A stretch of DNA of 64,000 nucleotides from Tessaracoccus lapidicaptus (GCF_001693815.1 NZ_MBQD01000022.1:238780-302779); one strand, 5' to 3'; shown: positions 25,588 to 35,071, counted from the stretch's first letter. The notes: a model not told the origin generated them from the sequence alone. Made by a program: numbers and translations.

Positions 25588-26586
25588 ATGGGACTATTCG
25601 GCACGCGCACCGTCGATGTGCTGACGATGGGGCGCATCGGCGTCGACATCTACCCGCTGCAATACGGGGTCGGCCTCGAGGACGTCGAGTCGTTCGGTAA
25701 ATTCCTCGGTGGCAGCCCCACCAATGTCGCTGTGGCTGCCGCCAGACTGCGCAGGTCCGCGGCGGTCGTCACCGCCGTCGGCGACGATCCGTTCGGCCGG
25801 TTCTGCCGGGCGGAGATGGGCCGCCTCGGCGTCTTCGACGACTACGTCAAGGTCGACGACGACCTCAACACCCCCGTCACCTTCTGTGAGATCTTCCCGC
25901 CCGACAACTTCCCCCTGTACTTCTACCGGCGCCCCGTCGCGCCGGACCTGCGGCTGCGCCCCGACGACCTGCCGATCGACGCCATCGTCCAGGCCCGCGT
26001 CTTCTGGATCACGGCCACCGGGCTCAGCCGCGAGCCCAGCCGCTCGGCGCACCTGGCCGCGCTGGAGGCACGCGGACGGCGCCCCTTCACCATCCTCGAC
26101 CTCGATTACCGCGAGCAGTTCTGGGCGTCTCCGGAAGCGGCGCGGGAGGCGATCGCCGAGGCGCTGCCCTACGTCGACATCGTCGTGGGTAACCGCCGCG
26201 AGTGCGAGGTGGCGGTGGGGGAGTCGGATCCGGAACGCGCCGCCGAAGCGTTGCTGGCGCGCGGCGTGGACCTCGCCGTGGTGAAGCGCGGACCCGACGG
26301 CGTGCTCGCGATGGATGCGGACCGCGTGGTCGAGGTCGCCGGCACGCCCATCGAGGTGGTCAACGGGCTCGGATCCGGGGACGCCTTCGGCGGCGCCCTG
26401 TGCTTCGGCCTCATCAAGGAGTGGCCGCTGGTCGACACGCTCGTCGCCGCCTCCGCCGCGGGGGCGCTGGTCGCCTCCCGCCTCGAATGCTCGACCGCCA
26501 TGCCCAGCGAGCCCGAACTGCTCGCCAGCGTGCGTCGGCACCCCGTCGCCACCAAGACCCGCCACCGCGTCAAGGAGAACTCATGA
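25588..26586 (+). CDS. iolC: 5-dehydro-2-deoxygluconokinase IolC
   Basis: PfkB-family kinase that phosphorylates 2-deoxy-5-keto-D-gluconate in inositol breakdown. The 332 residues show GGSPTNVAVAAARL near 41 and the C-terminal anion-hole/catalytic motif NGLGSGDAFGGAL with Asp265. Unlike some enterobacterial IolC proteins it has no fused aldolase (DUF2090) domain. It is the first gene of the operon, and its stop overlaps iolB by 4 bp (ATGA). The ATG at 25588 has a weak GAAG-type site. Confidence 0.93.
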   Translation: MGLFGTRTVDVLTMGRIGVDIYPLQYGVGLEDVESFGKFLGGSPTNVAVAAARLRRSAAVVTAVGDDPFGRFCRAEMGRLGVFDDYVKVDDDLNTPVTFCEIFPPDNFPLYFYRRPVAPDLRLRPDDLPIDAIVQARVFWITATGLSREPSRSAHLAALEARGRRPFTILDLDYREQFWASPEAAREAIAEALPYVDIVVGNRRECEVAVGESDPERAAEALLARGVDLAVVKRGPDGVLAMDADRVVEVAGTPIEVVNGLGSGDAFGGALCFGLIKEWPLVDTLVAASAAGALVASRLECSTAMPSEPELLASVRRHPVATKTRHRVKENS

Positions 26587-27458
26587 CCGACCATGTCCTG
26601 CCCGCCGGCACCACCGGCGCCGCGCCGCTCACCGTCGACGTCACGCCCCAGAGCGCGGCCTGGACCTATTCCGGGCTGCAGATCGCGACCCTCGGCGCGG
26701 GGGAGTCGTACACGTTCGCCACCGGCGACGCCGAGTACCTCGTCCTGCCGCTCGAAGGCGCCGCCACCGTCAGCGTCAAGGATGGGGACCAGTTCGAGCT
26801 GACCGGGCGCTCCACGATTTTCGGCGAGGTCACCGACTACCTTTACCTGCCCCGCGGCGTCGAGGCCACCGTGACGTCGGTCGCCGGCGGCCGCTACGCG
26901 CTACCGAACGCGGTCGCGTCCGAGACGCTGGAGCCGCGCTACTGCCCGGCCGACGAGGCCATCGTCGGCCTGCGCGGCGCCGGCGTCATGTCGCGTCAGG
27001 TCACCAACTACGCCATCGGCAACCCGCTCCACACCGACCGGCTGCTGGTCTGCGAGGTCATCACGCCCGGCGGCAACTGGTCCAGCTACCCGCCGCACAA
27101 GCACGACGAGATGAGCGAGACCGAGCGCGAGCTCGAGGAGATCTACTACTTCGAGATCAAGGGCGACGAGCACGGCCCCGGCATGGCGTTCCACTCCACG
27201 TACGGGACCCCGGAGCGCCCGATCGACGTCGCGCTGCGCGTCTCCACAGGCGACACAGCGCTGGTGCCCCACGGCTGGCACGGGCCCTGCGTCGCGGCCC
27301 CCGGCTACGACCTGTACTACCTCAACGTCATGGCCGGCCCCGGTGGATCCGAATGGCTGTCCGTCGACGACCCCTGCTACGGCTGGCTCCGCCAGACCTG
27401 GGACGACACCGATGTCGATCCCCGCCTCCCCTACGCCACCACCCGGCACGACGCCTGA
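26583..27458 (+). CDS. iolB: 5-deoxy-glucuronate isomerase IolB
   Basis: Cupin-fold isomerase (KduI/IolB family) converting 5-deoxy-D-glucuronate to 2-deoxy-5-keto-gluconate. The 291 residues carry the metal ligands in YPPHKHDEMSETERELEEIYYFE and the second cupin strand VPHGWHGPCVAAPGYDLYYL. The ATG at 26583 overlaps the iolC stop, which settles the start although the open frame extends further upstream. Confidence 0.94.
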   Translation: MTDHVLPAGTTGAAPLTVDVTPQSAAWTYSGLQIATLGAGESYTFATGDAEYLVLPLEGAATVSVKDGDQFELTGRSTIFGEVTDYLYLPRGVEATVTSVAGGRYALPNAVASETLEPRYCPADEAIVGLRGAGVMSRQVTNYAIGNPLHTDRLLVCEVITPGGNWSSYPPHKHDEMSETERELEEIYYFEIKGDEHGPGMAFHSTYGTPERPIDVALRVSTGDTALVPHGWHGPCVAAPGYDLYYLNVMAGPGGSEWLSVDDPCYGWLRQTWDDTDVDPRLPYATTRHDA

Positions 27459-27478
27459 GAAAGCGAGTCTGAACCCCT

Positions 27479-29359
27479 ATGAGCACCATCCGACTGTCGG
27501 TCGCCCAGGCCGTCATCCGCTACCTGGCCCATCAGTACACGGAACGTGACGGCGTCGAGCAACGCTTCATCGCCGGCATGTTCGGCATCTTCGGCCACGG
27601 CAACGTCGCCGGCCTCGGCCAGGCGCTCCTGCAGAACGAGGTCGCCCCCGACTTCGACGAGCCCTTCGACTACTGGATGGGCCGCAACGAGCAGGGCATG
27701 GTCCACGTCGCCGCCGCGTACGCCAAGCAGTCCGAGCGGCTCCGCACGCTGGCCGTGACGTCGTCGATCGGCCCCGGCGCCCTCAACATGGTCACCGGCG
27801 CCGCGCTGGCCACGACCAACCGCGTGCCCGTCCTGCTGTTCCCCTCCGACATCTTCGCCAACCGCGCCCCGGACCCGGTGCTGCAGCAGGTCGAGGACCC
27901 CACCAACCCCGACGTCAGCGCCAACGACGCGTTCCGGCCGGTGTCGCGGTTCTGGGACCGGGTCAACCGCCCCGAGCAGCTCATGGTGTCGCTCCCGCGC
28001 GCCATGCGGGTGCTGACGGACCCGGTCGAGACCGGCGCCGCCGTCGTCTGCCTGCCCGAGGACGTCCAGGCCGAGGTCTACGACTGGCCCGTGGAGTTCT
28101 TCGCCAAGAAGGTCTGGCACATCGACCGCCGGGTCCCCGACCGCGCTGCCCTGGCCCGCGCCGTCGAGGCGATCCGCGCCGCGAAGAAGCCGCTGGTCAT
28201 CGCGGGCGGCGGCGTCAAGTACTCCGGCGCCTCCGAGGAACTGCGCGCCTTCGCCACGGCCACCGGCATCCCGGTCGCGGACACGCAGGCCGGCAAGGGC
28301 GCCATCAACTGGGACCACGAGCGCGCCGTCGGCGGCGTGGGCGCCACGGGCGCCGGTTCCGCCAACGCGCTGGCCGACGAGGCCGACCTCATCATCGGCA
28401 TCGGCACCCGCTACTCCGACTTCACCACCGGGTCGCAGACCCAGTTCAAGAACCCCGACGTGCGCTTCGTCAACATCAACGTCGGCTCGTTCGACGCCGC
28501 CAAGCAGGGCGCCGAGATGCTGCTGGCCGACGCCCGCGAGGCGCTCGTCGCGCTGACCGAGGCCCTCGACGGCCACCGTGTCGACGACGACTACAGCGCG
28601 CGGATCGCCGATGAGCGCGCCGCCTGGGCCCGCGCCACCGACGAGTGCTACCACCGCGACCAGACCCCGCTGCCCGCGCAGACCGAGGTCTTCGGAGCGC
28701 TCAACGAGATGATGGGCGACGAGGACGTGGTCATCAACGCCGCCGGCTCCATGCCCGGCGACCTGCAGTGCCTGTGGCGCGCCCGCACCCCGGGCCAGTA
28801 CCACCTGGAGTACGCCTTCTCGACGATGGGCTACGAGATCCCCGCGGCGCTCGGCGTGAAGATGGCCAGCCCCGACTCGGAGGTCGTCGCGATCGTGGGT
28901 GACGGCACGTATCAGATGCTGCCGATGGAGCTCGCCACCATCGTCCAGGAGCGCGCGAAGGTGATCTTCGTGCTGCTGCAGAACTACGGCTTCGCCTCCA
29001 TCGGCGGGCTGTCCGAGTCCCGGGGATCCCAGCGCTTCGGCACGAAGTACCGCATGCGCGCCGAGGACGGGGGCCGCAGCGACGACCTCATCCCCGTCGA
29101 CATCGCCGCCAACGCCCGCTCGTGGGGCATCGACGTCATCGAGGTGTCCACGATGGCCGAGTTCCGCGAGGCCTACGCGGCCGCCGTCGCCTCCGACACG
29201 GCGACGATGATCCACATCGAGACCGACCTGTACGGGCCCAACCCGCCCGCCACCGGCTGGTGGGACGTGCCGGTCACCTCCGTGTCCACGCTCGAGTCCA
29301 CCCAGCAGGCCTACCGCGAGTACGCCGAGGCCATCAAGGCCCAGCGCCGCTTCTTCTGA
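27479..29359 (+). CDS. iolD: Trihydroxycyclohexane-1,2-dione hydrolase IolD
   Basis: Thiamine-diphosphate enzyme that opens the ring of 3D-trihydroxycyclohexane-1,2-dione to 5-deoxy-glucuronate. The 626 residues have the acetolactate-synthase-like three-domain layout. An N-terminal pyrimidine domain includes GMFGIFGHGNVAGLGQAL. A central domain follows. The C-terminal cofactor motif runs from GDGTYQM to LLQNYGF. Length and motifs match IolD. It lies 20 bp after iolB in the same operon. Confidence 0.95.
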   Translation: MSTIRLSVAQAVIRYLAHQYTERDGVEQRFIAGMFGIFGHGNVAGLGQALLQNEVAPDFDEPFDYWMGRNEQGMVHVAAAYAKQSERLRTLAVTSSIGPGALNMVTGAALATTNRVPVLLFPSDIFANRAPDPVLQQVEDPTNPDVSANDAFRPVSRFWDRVNRPEQLMVSLPRAMRVLTDPVETGAAVVCLPEDVQAEVYDWPVEFFAKKVWHIDRRVPDRAALARAVEAIRAAKKPLVIAGGGVKYSGASEELRAFATATGIPVADTQAGKGAINWDHERAVGGVGATGAGSANALADEADLIIGIGTRYSDFTTGSQTQFKNPDVRFVNINVGSFDAAKQGAEMLLADAREALVALTEALDGHRVDDDYSARIADERAAWARATDECYHRDQTPLPAQTEVFGALNEMMGDEDVVINAAGSMPGDLQCLWRARTPGQYHLEYAFSTMGYEIPAALGVKMASPDSEVVAIVGDGTYQMLPMELATIVQERAKVIFVLLQNYGFASIGGLSESRGSQRFGTKYRMRAEDGGRSDDLIPVDIAANARSWGIDVIEVSTMAEFREAYAAAVASDTATMIHIETDLYGPNPPATGWWDVPVTSVSTLESTQQAYREYAEAIKAQRRFF

Positions 29360-29390
29360 CCCAAGCCCCCATCGGCGAAAGGAATCCGAT

Positions 29391-30905
29391 ATGTCCACCA
29401 TCACCATGCCCCACTGGATCGACGGCGAAGAGTACGTCGAGGAGGGCGTCGAGGTCCTCACCATCGACAACCCCGCGACCGGCGAGATCGTCGGCGGCGT
29501 CGCCGAGGCCAGCACCGAGCTGCTCGACCGCGCCATCGCGTCCGCCCGCAAGGCCCAGGCGGTCTGGGGCCGCACCTCGCTGGCCAAGCGCACCCGCGTC
29601 ATGTTCAACTTCCGCCAGCTGCTCATCGAGCGGCAGGACGAGCTGGCCGACATCATCGTTCGCGAGGGCGGCAAGACCCGTGGCGACGCGCTGGGCGAGA
29701 TCGCCCGCGGCCTCGAGATCGTCGAGTTCGCCTGCGGCATCCAGAACGCGTTGAAGGGCGAGCACACCATCGAGGCCGCCACCGGCGTCGACGTGCACAC
29801 CATCCGGCAGGCCGTCGGCGTCGTCGGCGCCATCGTGCCGTTCAACTTCCCGATGATGGTCCCGATGTGGATGCACCCGATGGCGCTGGCCACCGGCAAC
29901 GCCGTCATCCTCAAGCCCGCCACGCCCGTTCCGACGGTGTCGCTGACGGTGGCCAAGCTGTACCAGGAGGCCGGTCTGCCCGATGGGCTGTTCCAGGTCG
30001 TCGCCGGCGACAAGCAGGTCGTCACGCACATGCTCAACCATCCCGGCATCGACGCCATCTCGTTCGTCGGCTCGACGCCGGTCGCGAAGATCGTCGCCGC
30101 CGGCTGCGCCGCCACGGGCAAGCGGTACCAGGCGCTGGGTGGGGCGAACAACCACGCGATCGTCATGCCCGACGCGAACCTCGACTTCGCCGCGCAGCAC
30201 ATCGTCTCCGGCGCCTTCGGTGCCGCGGGCCAGCGCTGCATGGCGCTGCCGGTCGTCGTCGCGGTCGGCGAGGCCCACGACCCGCTGATCGAGCGCGTCA
30301 AGGCTCGCGCCGAGGCGCTCAAGGTCGGCCCCGGATCGGACCCGGCCAACGAGCTCGGCCCCGTCATCTCGTCGAAGTCGCGCGAGCGGATCATCTCCTG
30401 GATCAACGACGCCGAGGCCAAGGGCGCCAACGTCGTGCTGGACGGCCGCACGTTCCGCCCCGAGGTCGACGGCACCGACGGCGGCTACTGGGTCGGCCCC
30501 ACCATCGTCGACAACGTGCCCCTGGAGACGCAGCTCTACTGCGAGGAGGTCTTCGGGCCGGTCCTCGTGGTGGTGAAGGCCGACAGCTACGAGGAGGCCA
30601 TCGAGATCGTGAACTCCGGCGCCTTCGGCAACGGCTCGGCGATCTTCACCGAGAACGGCGAGACCGCGCGCCGGTTCCAGCTCGACGTGCAGGCGGGCAT
30701 GGTCGGCATCAACGTGCCGATCCCGGTGCCCGTCGGCTACTACTCGTTCGGTGGCTGGAAGAACTCACTCATCGGCGACCACAAGATCCACGGCCAGGAA
30801 GGCGTGAACTTCTACACCCGGACCAAGGTCATCACGACCCGCTGGGCCGGCGGTGGGAGCCACGGCAAGATCGGTCTCGACTTCGTGGCCAGCCACAGCC
30901 GCTGA
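29391..30905 (+). CDS. iolA: CoA-acylating (methyl)malonate-semialdehyde dehydrogenase IolA/MmsA
   Basis: NAD-dependent aldehyde dehydrogenase that converts malonate semialdehyde to acetyl-CoA, or methylmalonate semialdehyde to propionyl-CoA. The 504 residues include VPFNFPMMVPMWM (cofactor fold), FVGSTPVAK and the catalytic Cys283 in GAAGQRCMAL. The C-terminal YSFGGWKNSLIGD segment is typical of MmsA. Propionyl-CoA would feed the MutAB reaction, although propionate metabolism is not limited to this. It follows iolD by 31 bp. Confidence 0.95.
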   Translation: MSTITMPHWIDGEEYVEEGVEVLTIDNPATGEIVGGVAEASTELLDRAIASARKAQAVWGRTSLAKRTRVMFNFRQLLIERQDELADIIVREGGKTRGDALGEIARGLEIVEFACGIQNALKGEHTIEAATGVDVHTIRQAVGVVGAIVPFNFPMMVPMWMHPMALATGNAVILKPATPVPTVSLTVAKLYQEAGLPDGLFQVVAGDKQVVTHMLNHPGIDAISFVGSTPVAKIVAAGCAATGKRYQALGGANNHAIVMPDANLDFAAQHIVSGAFGAAGQRCMALPVVVAVGEAHDPLIERVKARAEALKVGPGSDPANELGPVISSKSRERIISWINDAEAKGANVVLDGRTFRPEVDGTDGGYWVGPTIVDNVPLETQLYCEEVFGPVLVVVKADSYEEAIEIVNSGAFGNGSAIFTENGETARRFQLDVQAGMVGINVPIPVPVGYYSFGGWKNSLIGDHKIHGQEGVNFYTRTKVITTRWAGGGSHGKIGLDFVASHSR

Positions 30906-30928
30906 CCCGGGACAAGGAGAACACCACC

Positions 30929-32122
30929 ATGATCAAGCGCATCGGAGTCGGCGTCATCTCGCTCGGCTGGATGGGGCGGCTGCACACCCGTAGCTACAAG
31001 GCGCTGGCGGAGCGCTACCCCGAACTGGGGCTCGCCTGCGATCTGGTCGCCGCGTGCGATCCGGTCGACGCCACCCGCGAGTGGGCGGTCGACGTGGCGG
31101 GCTTCCAGCGCGCCTACGCCGACTACCAGGATCTGCTCGCGGATCCCGACGTCGACGTCGTGTCGATCTGCGCCCCGAACTACCTGCATCGCGAGATCGC
31201 GCTGGCGGCCGTGGCGGCCGGGAAGCCGTTCTGGATCGAGAAGCCGATGGGCGTGAGCGCGACCGAGTCGCGTGAGATCGCCCAGGCCGCGGCCGGCGCC
31301 GGATTGGCGACCGCCGTCGGGTTCAACTACCGGCATGTGCCGGCGATCCAGTACGCCCGCCAGCTCATCCGCGACGGGAAGCTGGGGCGCATCACGAACT
31401 GCCGCGTGTGGTTCATCGCGGACTACGCGTCGAGCCCAGACGGCCCGCTGACCTGGCGCTACGACCGTACCCGGGCCGGGGCCGGCGTCGTGGGCGACCT
31501 GCTCTCGCACGGCGCCGACCTCGCTCAGTACCTCGTGGGGCGGATCTCCTCGGTGTCCGCGCTCACCGACACCTTCATCCGGGAGCGCCCCATCCCGATC
31601 GGCTCCGGCGGCGTCGGGCACTCGGGGTACACCATCGGCGAGGAGAAGGGCCCCGTCGGGAACGAGGACTGGGTCGCGGTGCTCACCCGCTTCGACGGCG
31701 GCGCCGTTGGCGTGCTCGAGGCCAGCCGCGTGTCGGTGGGGCCGCGGGCGGAATACATCGTCGAGGTGTACGGCACGGATGGCTCCGTGCGGTGGAACTT
31801 CGAGTCGCTCAACCACCTCGACGTGTGCCTCGGCCTCGGAGAGGCGCCGATCCAGGGCTACACCCGGGTGATGGCCGGCCCGGGCATGCCGGACTTCGAC
31901 CGCTTCCAGCCCGGCGCGGGCACCTCGATGGGATTCGACGACCTCAAGGCGGTCGAGGCGGCGCAGTTCCTCACGTCGGTGACGACGGGGGAGCAGGTCG
32001 CGCCGTCGGCCGGCGACGGCTGGGCCGCCGCCGAGATCGACGAGGCCGTGGTGGCGTCGGCCGCCGACGGGCAGTGGCACGAGGTGCCGACCGTGGACGC
32101 GGTCACCACCTTCGGACGCTGA
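30929..32122 (+). CDS. Gfo/Idh/MocA oxidoreductase, inositol-type
   Basis: NAD(P)-dependent sugar/cyclitol dehydrogenase, 397 residues. The N-terminal Rossmann motif is GVISLGWMGRLHTRSY, the conserved catalytic region is WIEKPMGVS, and a C-terminal alpha/beta domain follows. The ATG at 30929 has AAGGAG upstream. As the last gene of the iolCBDA operon it probably acts on an inositol isomer such as scyllo-inositol or an inosose (inference). It is longer than, and distinct from, the two IolG-like proteins in the window. Confidence 0.85.
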   Translation: MIKRIGVGVISLGWMGRLHTRSYKALAERYPELGLACDLVAACDPVDATREWAVDVAGFQRAYADYQDLLADPDVDVVSICAPNYLHREIALAAVAAGKPFWIEKPMGVSATESREIAQAAAGAGLATAVGFNYRHVPAIQYARQLIRDGKLGRITNCRVWFIADYASSPDGPLTWRYDRTRAGAGVVGDLLSHGADLAQYLVGRISSVSALTDTFIRERPIPIGSGGVGHSGYTIGEEKGPVGNEDWVAVLTRFDGGAVGVLEASRVSVGPRAEYIVEVYGTDGSVRWNFESLNHLDVCLGLGEAPIQGYTRVMAGPGMPDFDRFQPGAGTSMGFDDLKAVEAAQFLTSVTTGEQVAPSAGDGWAAAEIDEAVVASAADGQWHEVPTVDAVTTFGR

Positions 32123-32209
32123 CCGCCCACACCGAACCGCTGACGGGCGGCTCCCTCTACGCACCCGGGGAGCCGCCCGTCAGTTCATCGGGCGGGATAA
32201 CCTCGAGCT

Positions 32210-32590
32210 ATGAAGCTCCTCCTCCGGCTCCTCGCCTCCGCCGCGGCCACCGCGGTCGCGGTGTGGCTCATCCCCGGCATCACCCTGACCGCCGACACCG
32301 TGCAGGACCAGGTGCTGACGCTCCTGGGCGTCGCGGTCATCCTCGGTCTCGTCAACGCGGTCGTCAAGCCGTTCGCCGCCGCGCTGGGGACCTGTCTGAT
32401 CGTGCTGACCTTCGGGCTGTTCCTCCTGGTGATCAACGCACTCATGCTCATGCTCACGTCCTGGGTGGCCGGCCAGGTGGGCCTCGGCTTCATGGTCGAC
32501 GGCTTCTGGGCAGCGCTGCTCGGCTCCCTCGTCATCTCGCTCGTCAGCGCCGTGGCTGGCTCCGTGCTCGGGCTGCGCGACTCCGACTAA
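32210..32590 (+). CDS. Phage-holin-family/YvlD-like membrane protein
   Basis: A 126-residue integral membrane protein with four hydrophobic helices. It has the family hallmark segment LVNAVVKPFAAAL followed by LTFGLFLLVINALMLMLTSW. Such DUF-type proteins (phage_holin_4_2/YvlD) are common in actinobacterial chromosomes and are not evidence of a prophage. The function is unknown. It lies between the iol operon and the alcohol dehydrogenase gene. Confidence 0.8.
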   Translation: MKLLLRLLASAAATAVAVWLIPGITLTADTVQDQVLTLLGVAVILGLVNAVVKPFAAALGTCLIVLTFGLFLLVINALMLMLTSWVAGQVGLGFMVDGFWAALLGSLVISLVSAVAGSVLGLRDSD

Positions 32591-32596
32591 CTCCCA

Positions 32597-32606
32597 TTTG
32601 TACAAA
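32597..32606. promoter_or_regulatory. Palindrome TTTGTACAAA upstream of the dehydrogenase gene
   Basis: A perfect 10-bp palindrome within ATTTGTACAAACAAAT. The 8-mer GTACAAAC recurs, on the other strand, between the -35 and -10 of the iolE2 promoter (43488-43495). It may be an operator shared by the two units. Confidence 0.4.
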
Positions 32607-32641
32607 CAAATAAGGTCGGATGATGGATTAAACCGCCCCTA

Positions 32642-32670
32642 GTGACAGGGGTGCTCGACGGGATCATACT
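32642..32670 (+). promoter_or_regulatory. Promoter of the alcohol dehydrogenase gene
   Basis: -35 GTGACA (32642-32647) and -10 CATACT (32665-32670) are separated by 17 bp, 37 bp before the chosen ATG. A sequence TTGTCCACACAAAC follows the -10 and may be regulatory. Confidence 0.5.
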
Positions 32671-32707
32671 TGGATTGTCCACACAAACTTTTGCTGAGGA
32701 GCACCCC

Positions 32708-33835
32708 ATGGACATCCCTGCAACGATGCGAGCCGCAGTCCTCCGGGCCCCCGGTGAGCCACTGTCGATCGAGACCATCCCGACCCCCCGCCCCCGCGCC
32801 AACGAGGTCCTCCTCAAGGTCTCGGCGTGCGGCCTGTGCCATTCCGACCTGCATGTGCTCGGCGGGGCCATCGCGTTCCCCACGCCCTGCGTCCTGGGCC
32901 ACGAGGTCTCGGGCCAGATCGTCGAACTCGGCCCCGCCATGCTCAACGCGGACCTCGCCGTGGGGCAGCAGGTGGCCGGCGCCTTCCTCATGCCGTGCGG
33001 GCAGTGCAAGGCCTGCCGGGCGGGCCGCGACGACCTCTGCTACCCGTTCTTCCAGCTCAACCGCCTCAAGGGCGTCCTGTACGACGGCGAGACGCGGCTG
33101 CAGGACGCGGACGGCAACCCGATCTGGATGTACTCCATGGGCGGCCTGGCCGAGTACTGCGTGGTGCCGGCGACATCCGTGACGCCCATCCCCGACACCC
33201 TGTCGCCCAAGAACACCGCCATTCTGGGCTGCGCGGCCATGACGGCCTACGGCGCGGTCCGGCGCGGCGCGGACCTGCGCTTCGGAGAGAGCGTCGCCGT
33301 CGTCGCGACCGGCGGCGTCGGCAGCATGATCATCAAGTTCTCGAAGGTCATGGGGGCGCGGCAGATCATCGCCCTCGACGTCGACGACGACAAGCTCGTC
33401 GCTGCGACCGCCATGGGCGCCACCCACACGGTCAACCTCGCGACGAGGGACGCGCGGGAAGCGGTCATGGAGATGACCGGCGGCTACGGCGTCGACGTCG
33501 CCTTCGAGGCGCTCGGCCGTCCGCAGACGTGGGCGACGGCGCTCGACATCCTCTCCGACGGCGGACGCATGGTCCCCATCGGGCTGGGTGCGGGTGTGCA
33601 GTCCGCTGACGTGCAGATCAACCGCACCGTGCGTCGCAGCCAGTCGATCATCGGGTCGTACGGCGCGCGCACGCGGGTGGATCTGCCCGCCGTCGTCGAC
33701 ATGGCGGATCGTGGGCTCATCGGCGTTGACGACGTCGTCAACCAGGTCTTCAGCCTGGAGGACGTCAACGTGGGCTACCAGAAGCTGCGCGACGGCACGA
33801 TGTCGGGCCGCGGCATCGTCGACATGAGCCTCTGA
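32708..33835 (+). CDS. Zinc-dependent alcohol dehydrogenase
   Basis: Medium-chain alcohol dehydrogenase of 375 residues. The catalytic zinc motifs are CGLCHSDLHVLGG and GHEVSGQIV. The structural zinc cysteines are in CGQCKACRAGRDDLC, and the NAD loop is VVATGGVGSMIIKF. The ATG at 32708 has GAGGAG upstream; an in-frame start 22 codons earlier overlaps the promoter. It sits inside the inositol region but the substrate is not evident. It may process a cyclitol, polyol or aldehyde by-product. A terminator and a long inverted repeat follow. Confidence 0.85.
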   Translation: MDIPATMRAAVLRAPGEPLSIETIPTPRPRANEVLLKVSACGLCHSDLHVLGGAIAFPTPCVLGHEVSGQIVELGPAMLNADLAVGQQVAGAFLMPCGQCKACRAGRDDLCYPFFQLNRLKGVLYDGETRLQDADGNPIWMYSMGGLAEYCVVPATSVTPIPDTLSPKNTAILGCAAMTAYGAVRRGADLRFGESVAVVATGGVGSMIIKFSKVMGARQIIALDVDDDKLVAATAMGATHTVNLATRDAREAVMEMTGGYGVDVAFEALGRPQTWATALDILSDGGRMVPIGLGAGVQSADVQINRTVRRSQSIIGSYGARTRVDLPAVVDMADRGLIGVDDVVNQVFSLEDVNVGYQKLRDGTMSGRGIVDMSL

Positions 33836-33852
33836 CCCGCGTCGTTGGACGG

Positions 33853-33969
33853 GCGATGAGCCTGAATCGAGGGTCGACGAGCGATCCGGGGAATATGAAC
33901 GTTCCAACCGCCGCGACACCCCGACCCAGGCTCAACGCCGGTCCGCAAGCCGCGGGTCAGGCTCATCGC
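33853..33969. repeat. Long inverted repeat downstream of the dehydrogenase gene
   Basis: GCGATGAGCCTGA (33853-33865) and its exact complement (33957-33969) enclose 91 bp that contain more short dyads (for example GGGTCG and CGACCC). The interval has no gene. It may be a degenerate mobile or dispersed element. Confidence 0.6.
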
Positions 33970-33986
33970 GAGCTAGGGCACACGCG

Positions 33987-34025
33987 CGAGGGGGCGGTCA
34001 CCGACAACTGGTGACCGCCCCCTCG
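33987..34025. terminator. Bidirectional terminator
   Basis: CGAGGGGGCGGTCACC and its exact complement are separated by 7 bases. It lies between the convergent alcohol dehydrogenase and iolE genes. Confidence 0.88.
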
Positions 34026-34043
34026 TCGTTCGCGGAACAGCGC

Positions 34044-34907
34044 TCAGGACGCCAACGCCTTCAGCGCCTCGAACGACGCCGCCGCATTGCTCACCGGGCC
34101 ACCGTCGGCCGGAGGCTCCTCGTCGATCATGATGTCCTGCTCGAGGACCCAGTAGCCGTCGAAGCCGGCCTCATCCAAGAGTCGCGCGATCGTGGCGAAG
34201 TCAACGTCCCCCTGCCCGATCGGCACGAACATGCCGGCCTTGATGCCCTCGGACCAGTTGATCTCGCCCGGCAGCAGCTTCTTCGCCAGGTCCAGGCGCA
34301 CGTCCTTCGCGTGCACGATCCCCACGCGATCCGCGTACTTCCGCACGAGCTCGACGACGTCGGCGCCGCCGCACGTGAGGTGGCCCGTGTCCAGGCAGAG
34401 GCCGACGGTGGAGTTGTCGAGGACCCGCTCCACCTCGTCGACGTTCTGCACCATCGTGCCCCAGTGCGGGTGCAGGACCGCGGTCACGCCCTTGGCGCGG
34501 CACACGTCGCTGATCCGGCTGAGGTTGGTGAAGAGCGTCTGCCATCCCTGCTCGTCGAGCACGGGGCGGGCGTCGTAGCCCTCCTGGCCCGAGTCGGCGG
34601 CCAGGACGAGGACCTCGCCGCCGGCGACCTCGAACGCCTTCAGCTCCGCCTCGACCATCGGGATGGGGTCGAAGTCGGGGTCGTGCATGACCGCGAGGAA
34701 GAACGAGCCGACGGGCTTGAGGCCGAACTCCGCGACGGCGGCCGCGCGGGCCTCGGGCTCCACGGGCAGCCAGCCCTGGGGACCGAACTCGGTGGCCGTG
34801 AGGCCGATCTCCTTCATCTCCTTCAGCACGCGCTCGGGGCTCATCTGGTAGCCCCAGCCCGGTACCTCACACACACCCCAGCTGATGGGTGCTCCGGCGA
34901 TCTTCAT
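34044..34907 (-). CDS. iolE: Myo-inosose-2 dehydratase IolE
   Basis: TIM-barrel metal enzyme of the xylose-isomerase-like family, 287 residues. It dehydrates 2-keto-myo-inositol to the trihydroxy-dione. The N terminus GAPISWGVCEVPGWGYQ and the segments HPHWGTMVQNVDEVERVL, LDTGHLTCGG, IVHAKDVRLDLAKKL and GMFVPIGQGDVDF match IolE. The ATG at 34907 is chosen because GAAGGAG lies seven bases upstream. It is divergent from iolG, and an IolR-like site lies in the gap, so both genes may share control. Confidence 0.88.
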   Translation of the reverse strand: MKIAGAPISWGVCEVPGWGYQMSPERVLKEMKEIGLTATEFGPQGWLPVEPEARAAAVAEFGLKPVGSFFLAVMHDPDFDPIPMVEAELKAFEVAGGEVLVLAADSGQEGYDARPVLDEQGWQTLFTNLSRISDVCRAKGVTAVLHPHWGTMVQNVDEVERVLDNSTVGLCLDTGHLTCGGADVVELVRKYADRVGIVHAKDVRLDLAKKLLPGEINWSEGIKAGMFVPIGQGDVDFATIARLLDEAGFDGYWVLEQDIMIDEEPPADGGPVSNAAASFEALKALAS

Positions 34908-35002
34908 GTGCAGCTCCTTCGCAGCATTCTCAGCCGCCATGTGCGGCCCTTGCTCCTATTATGTCCTGCCAATATCGCCTGCGCCACAGGGGTGTCGTAG
35001 GC

Positions 35003-35021
35003 TTGTCCTGACACTGGACAA
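35003..35021. promoter_or_regulatory. IolR-like operator between iolE and iolG
   Basis: TTGTCC and GGACAA form an inverted repeat around TGACACT. Within it TGTCCTGACA (35004-35013) fits KGWCHTRACA exactly. It lies 50 bp before the iolG start. Confidence 0.65.
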
Positions 35022-35071
35022 CGGGGCCCATCACCTCTTTACCCCGCGTATGTGCTGACAAGGAGACCACT

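Noticed and set aside
27431..30475. Open frame of about 1000 codons on the minus strand opposite iolD and iolA
   Set aside because: It mirrors real genes on the + strand and lacks any ribosome site or domain.
32210..32590. Prophage holin as a sign of a phage
   Set aside because: This membrane family is common in chromosomes and no other phage gene is near.
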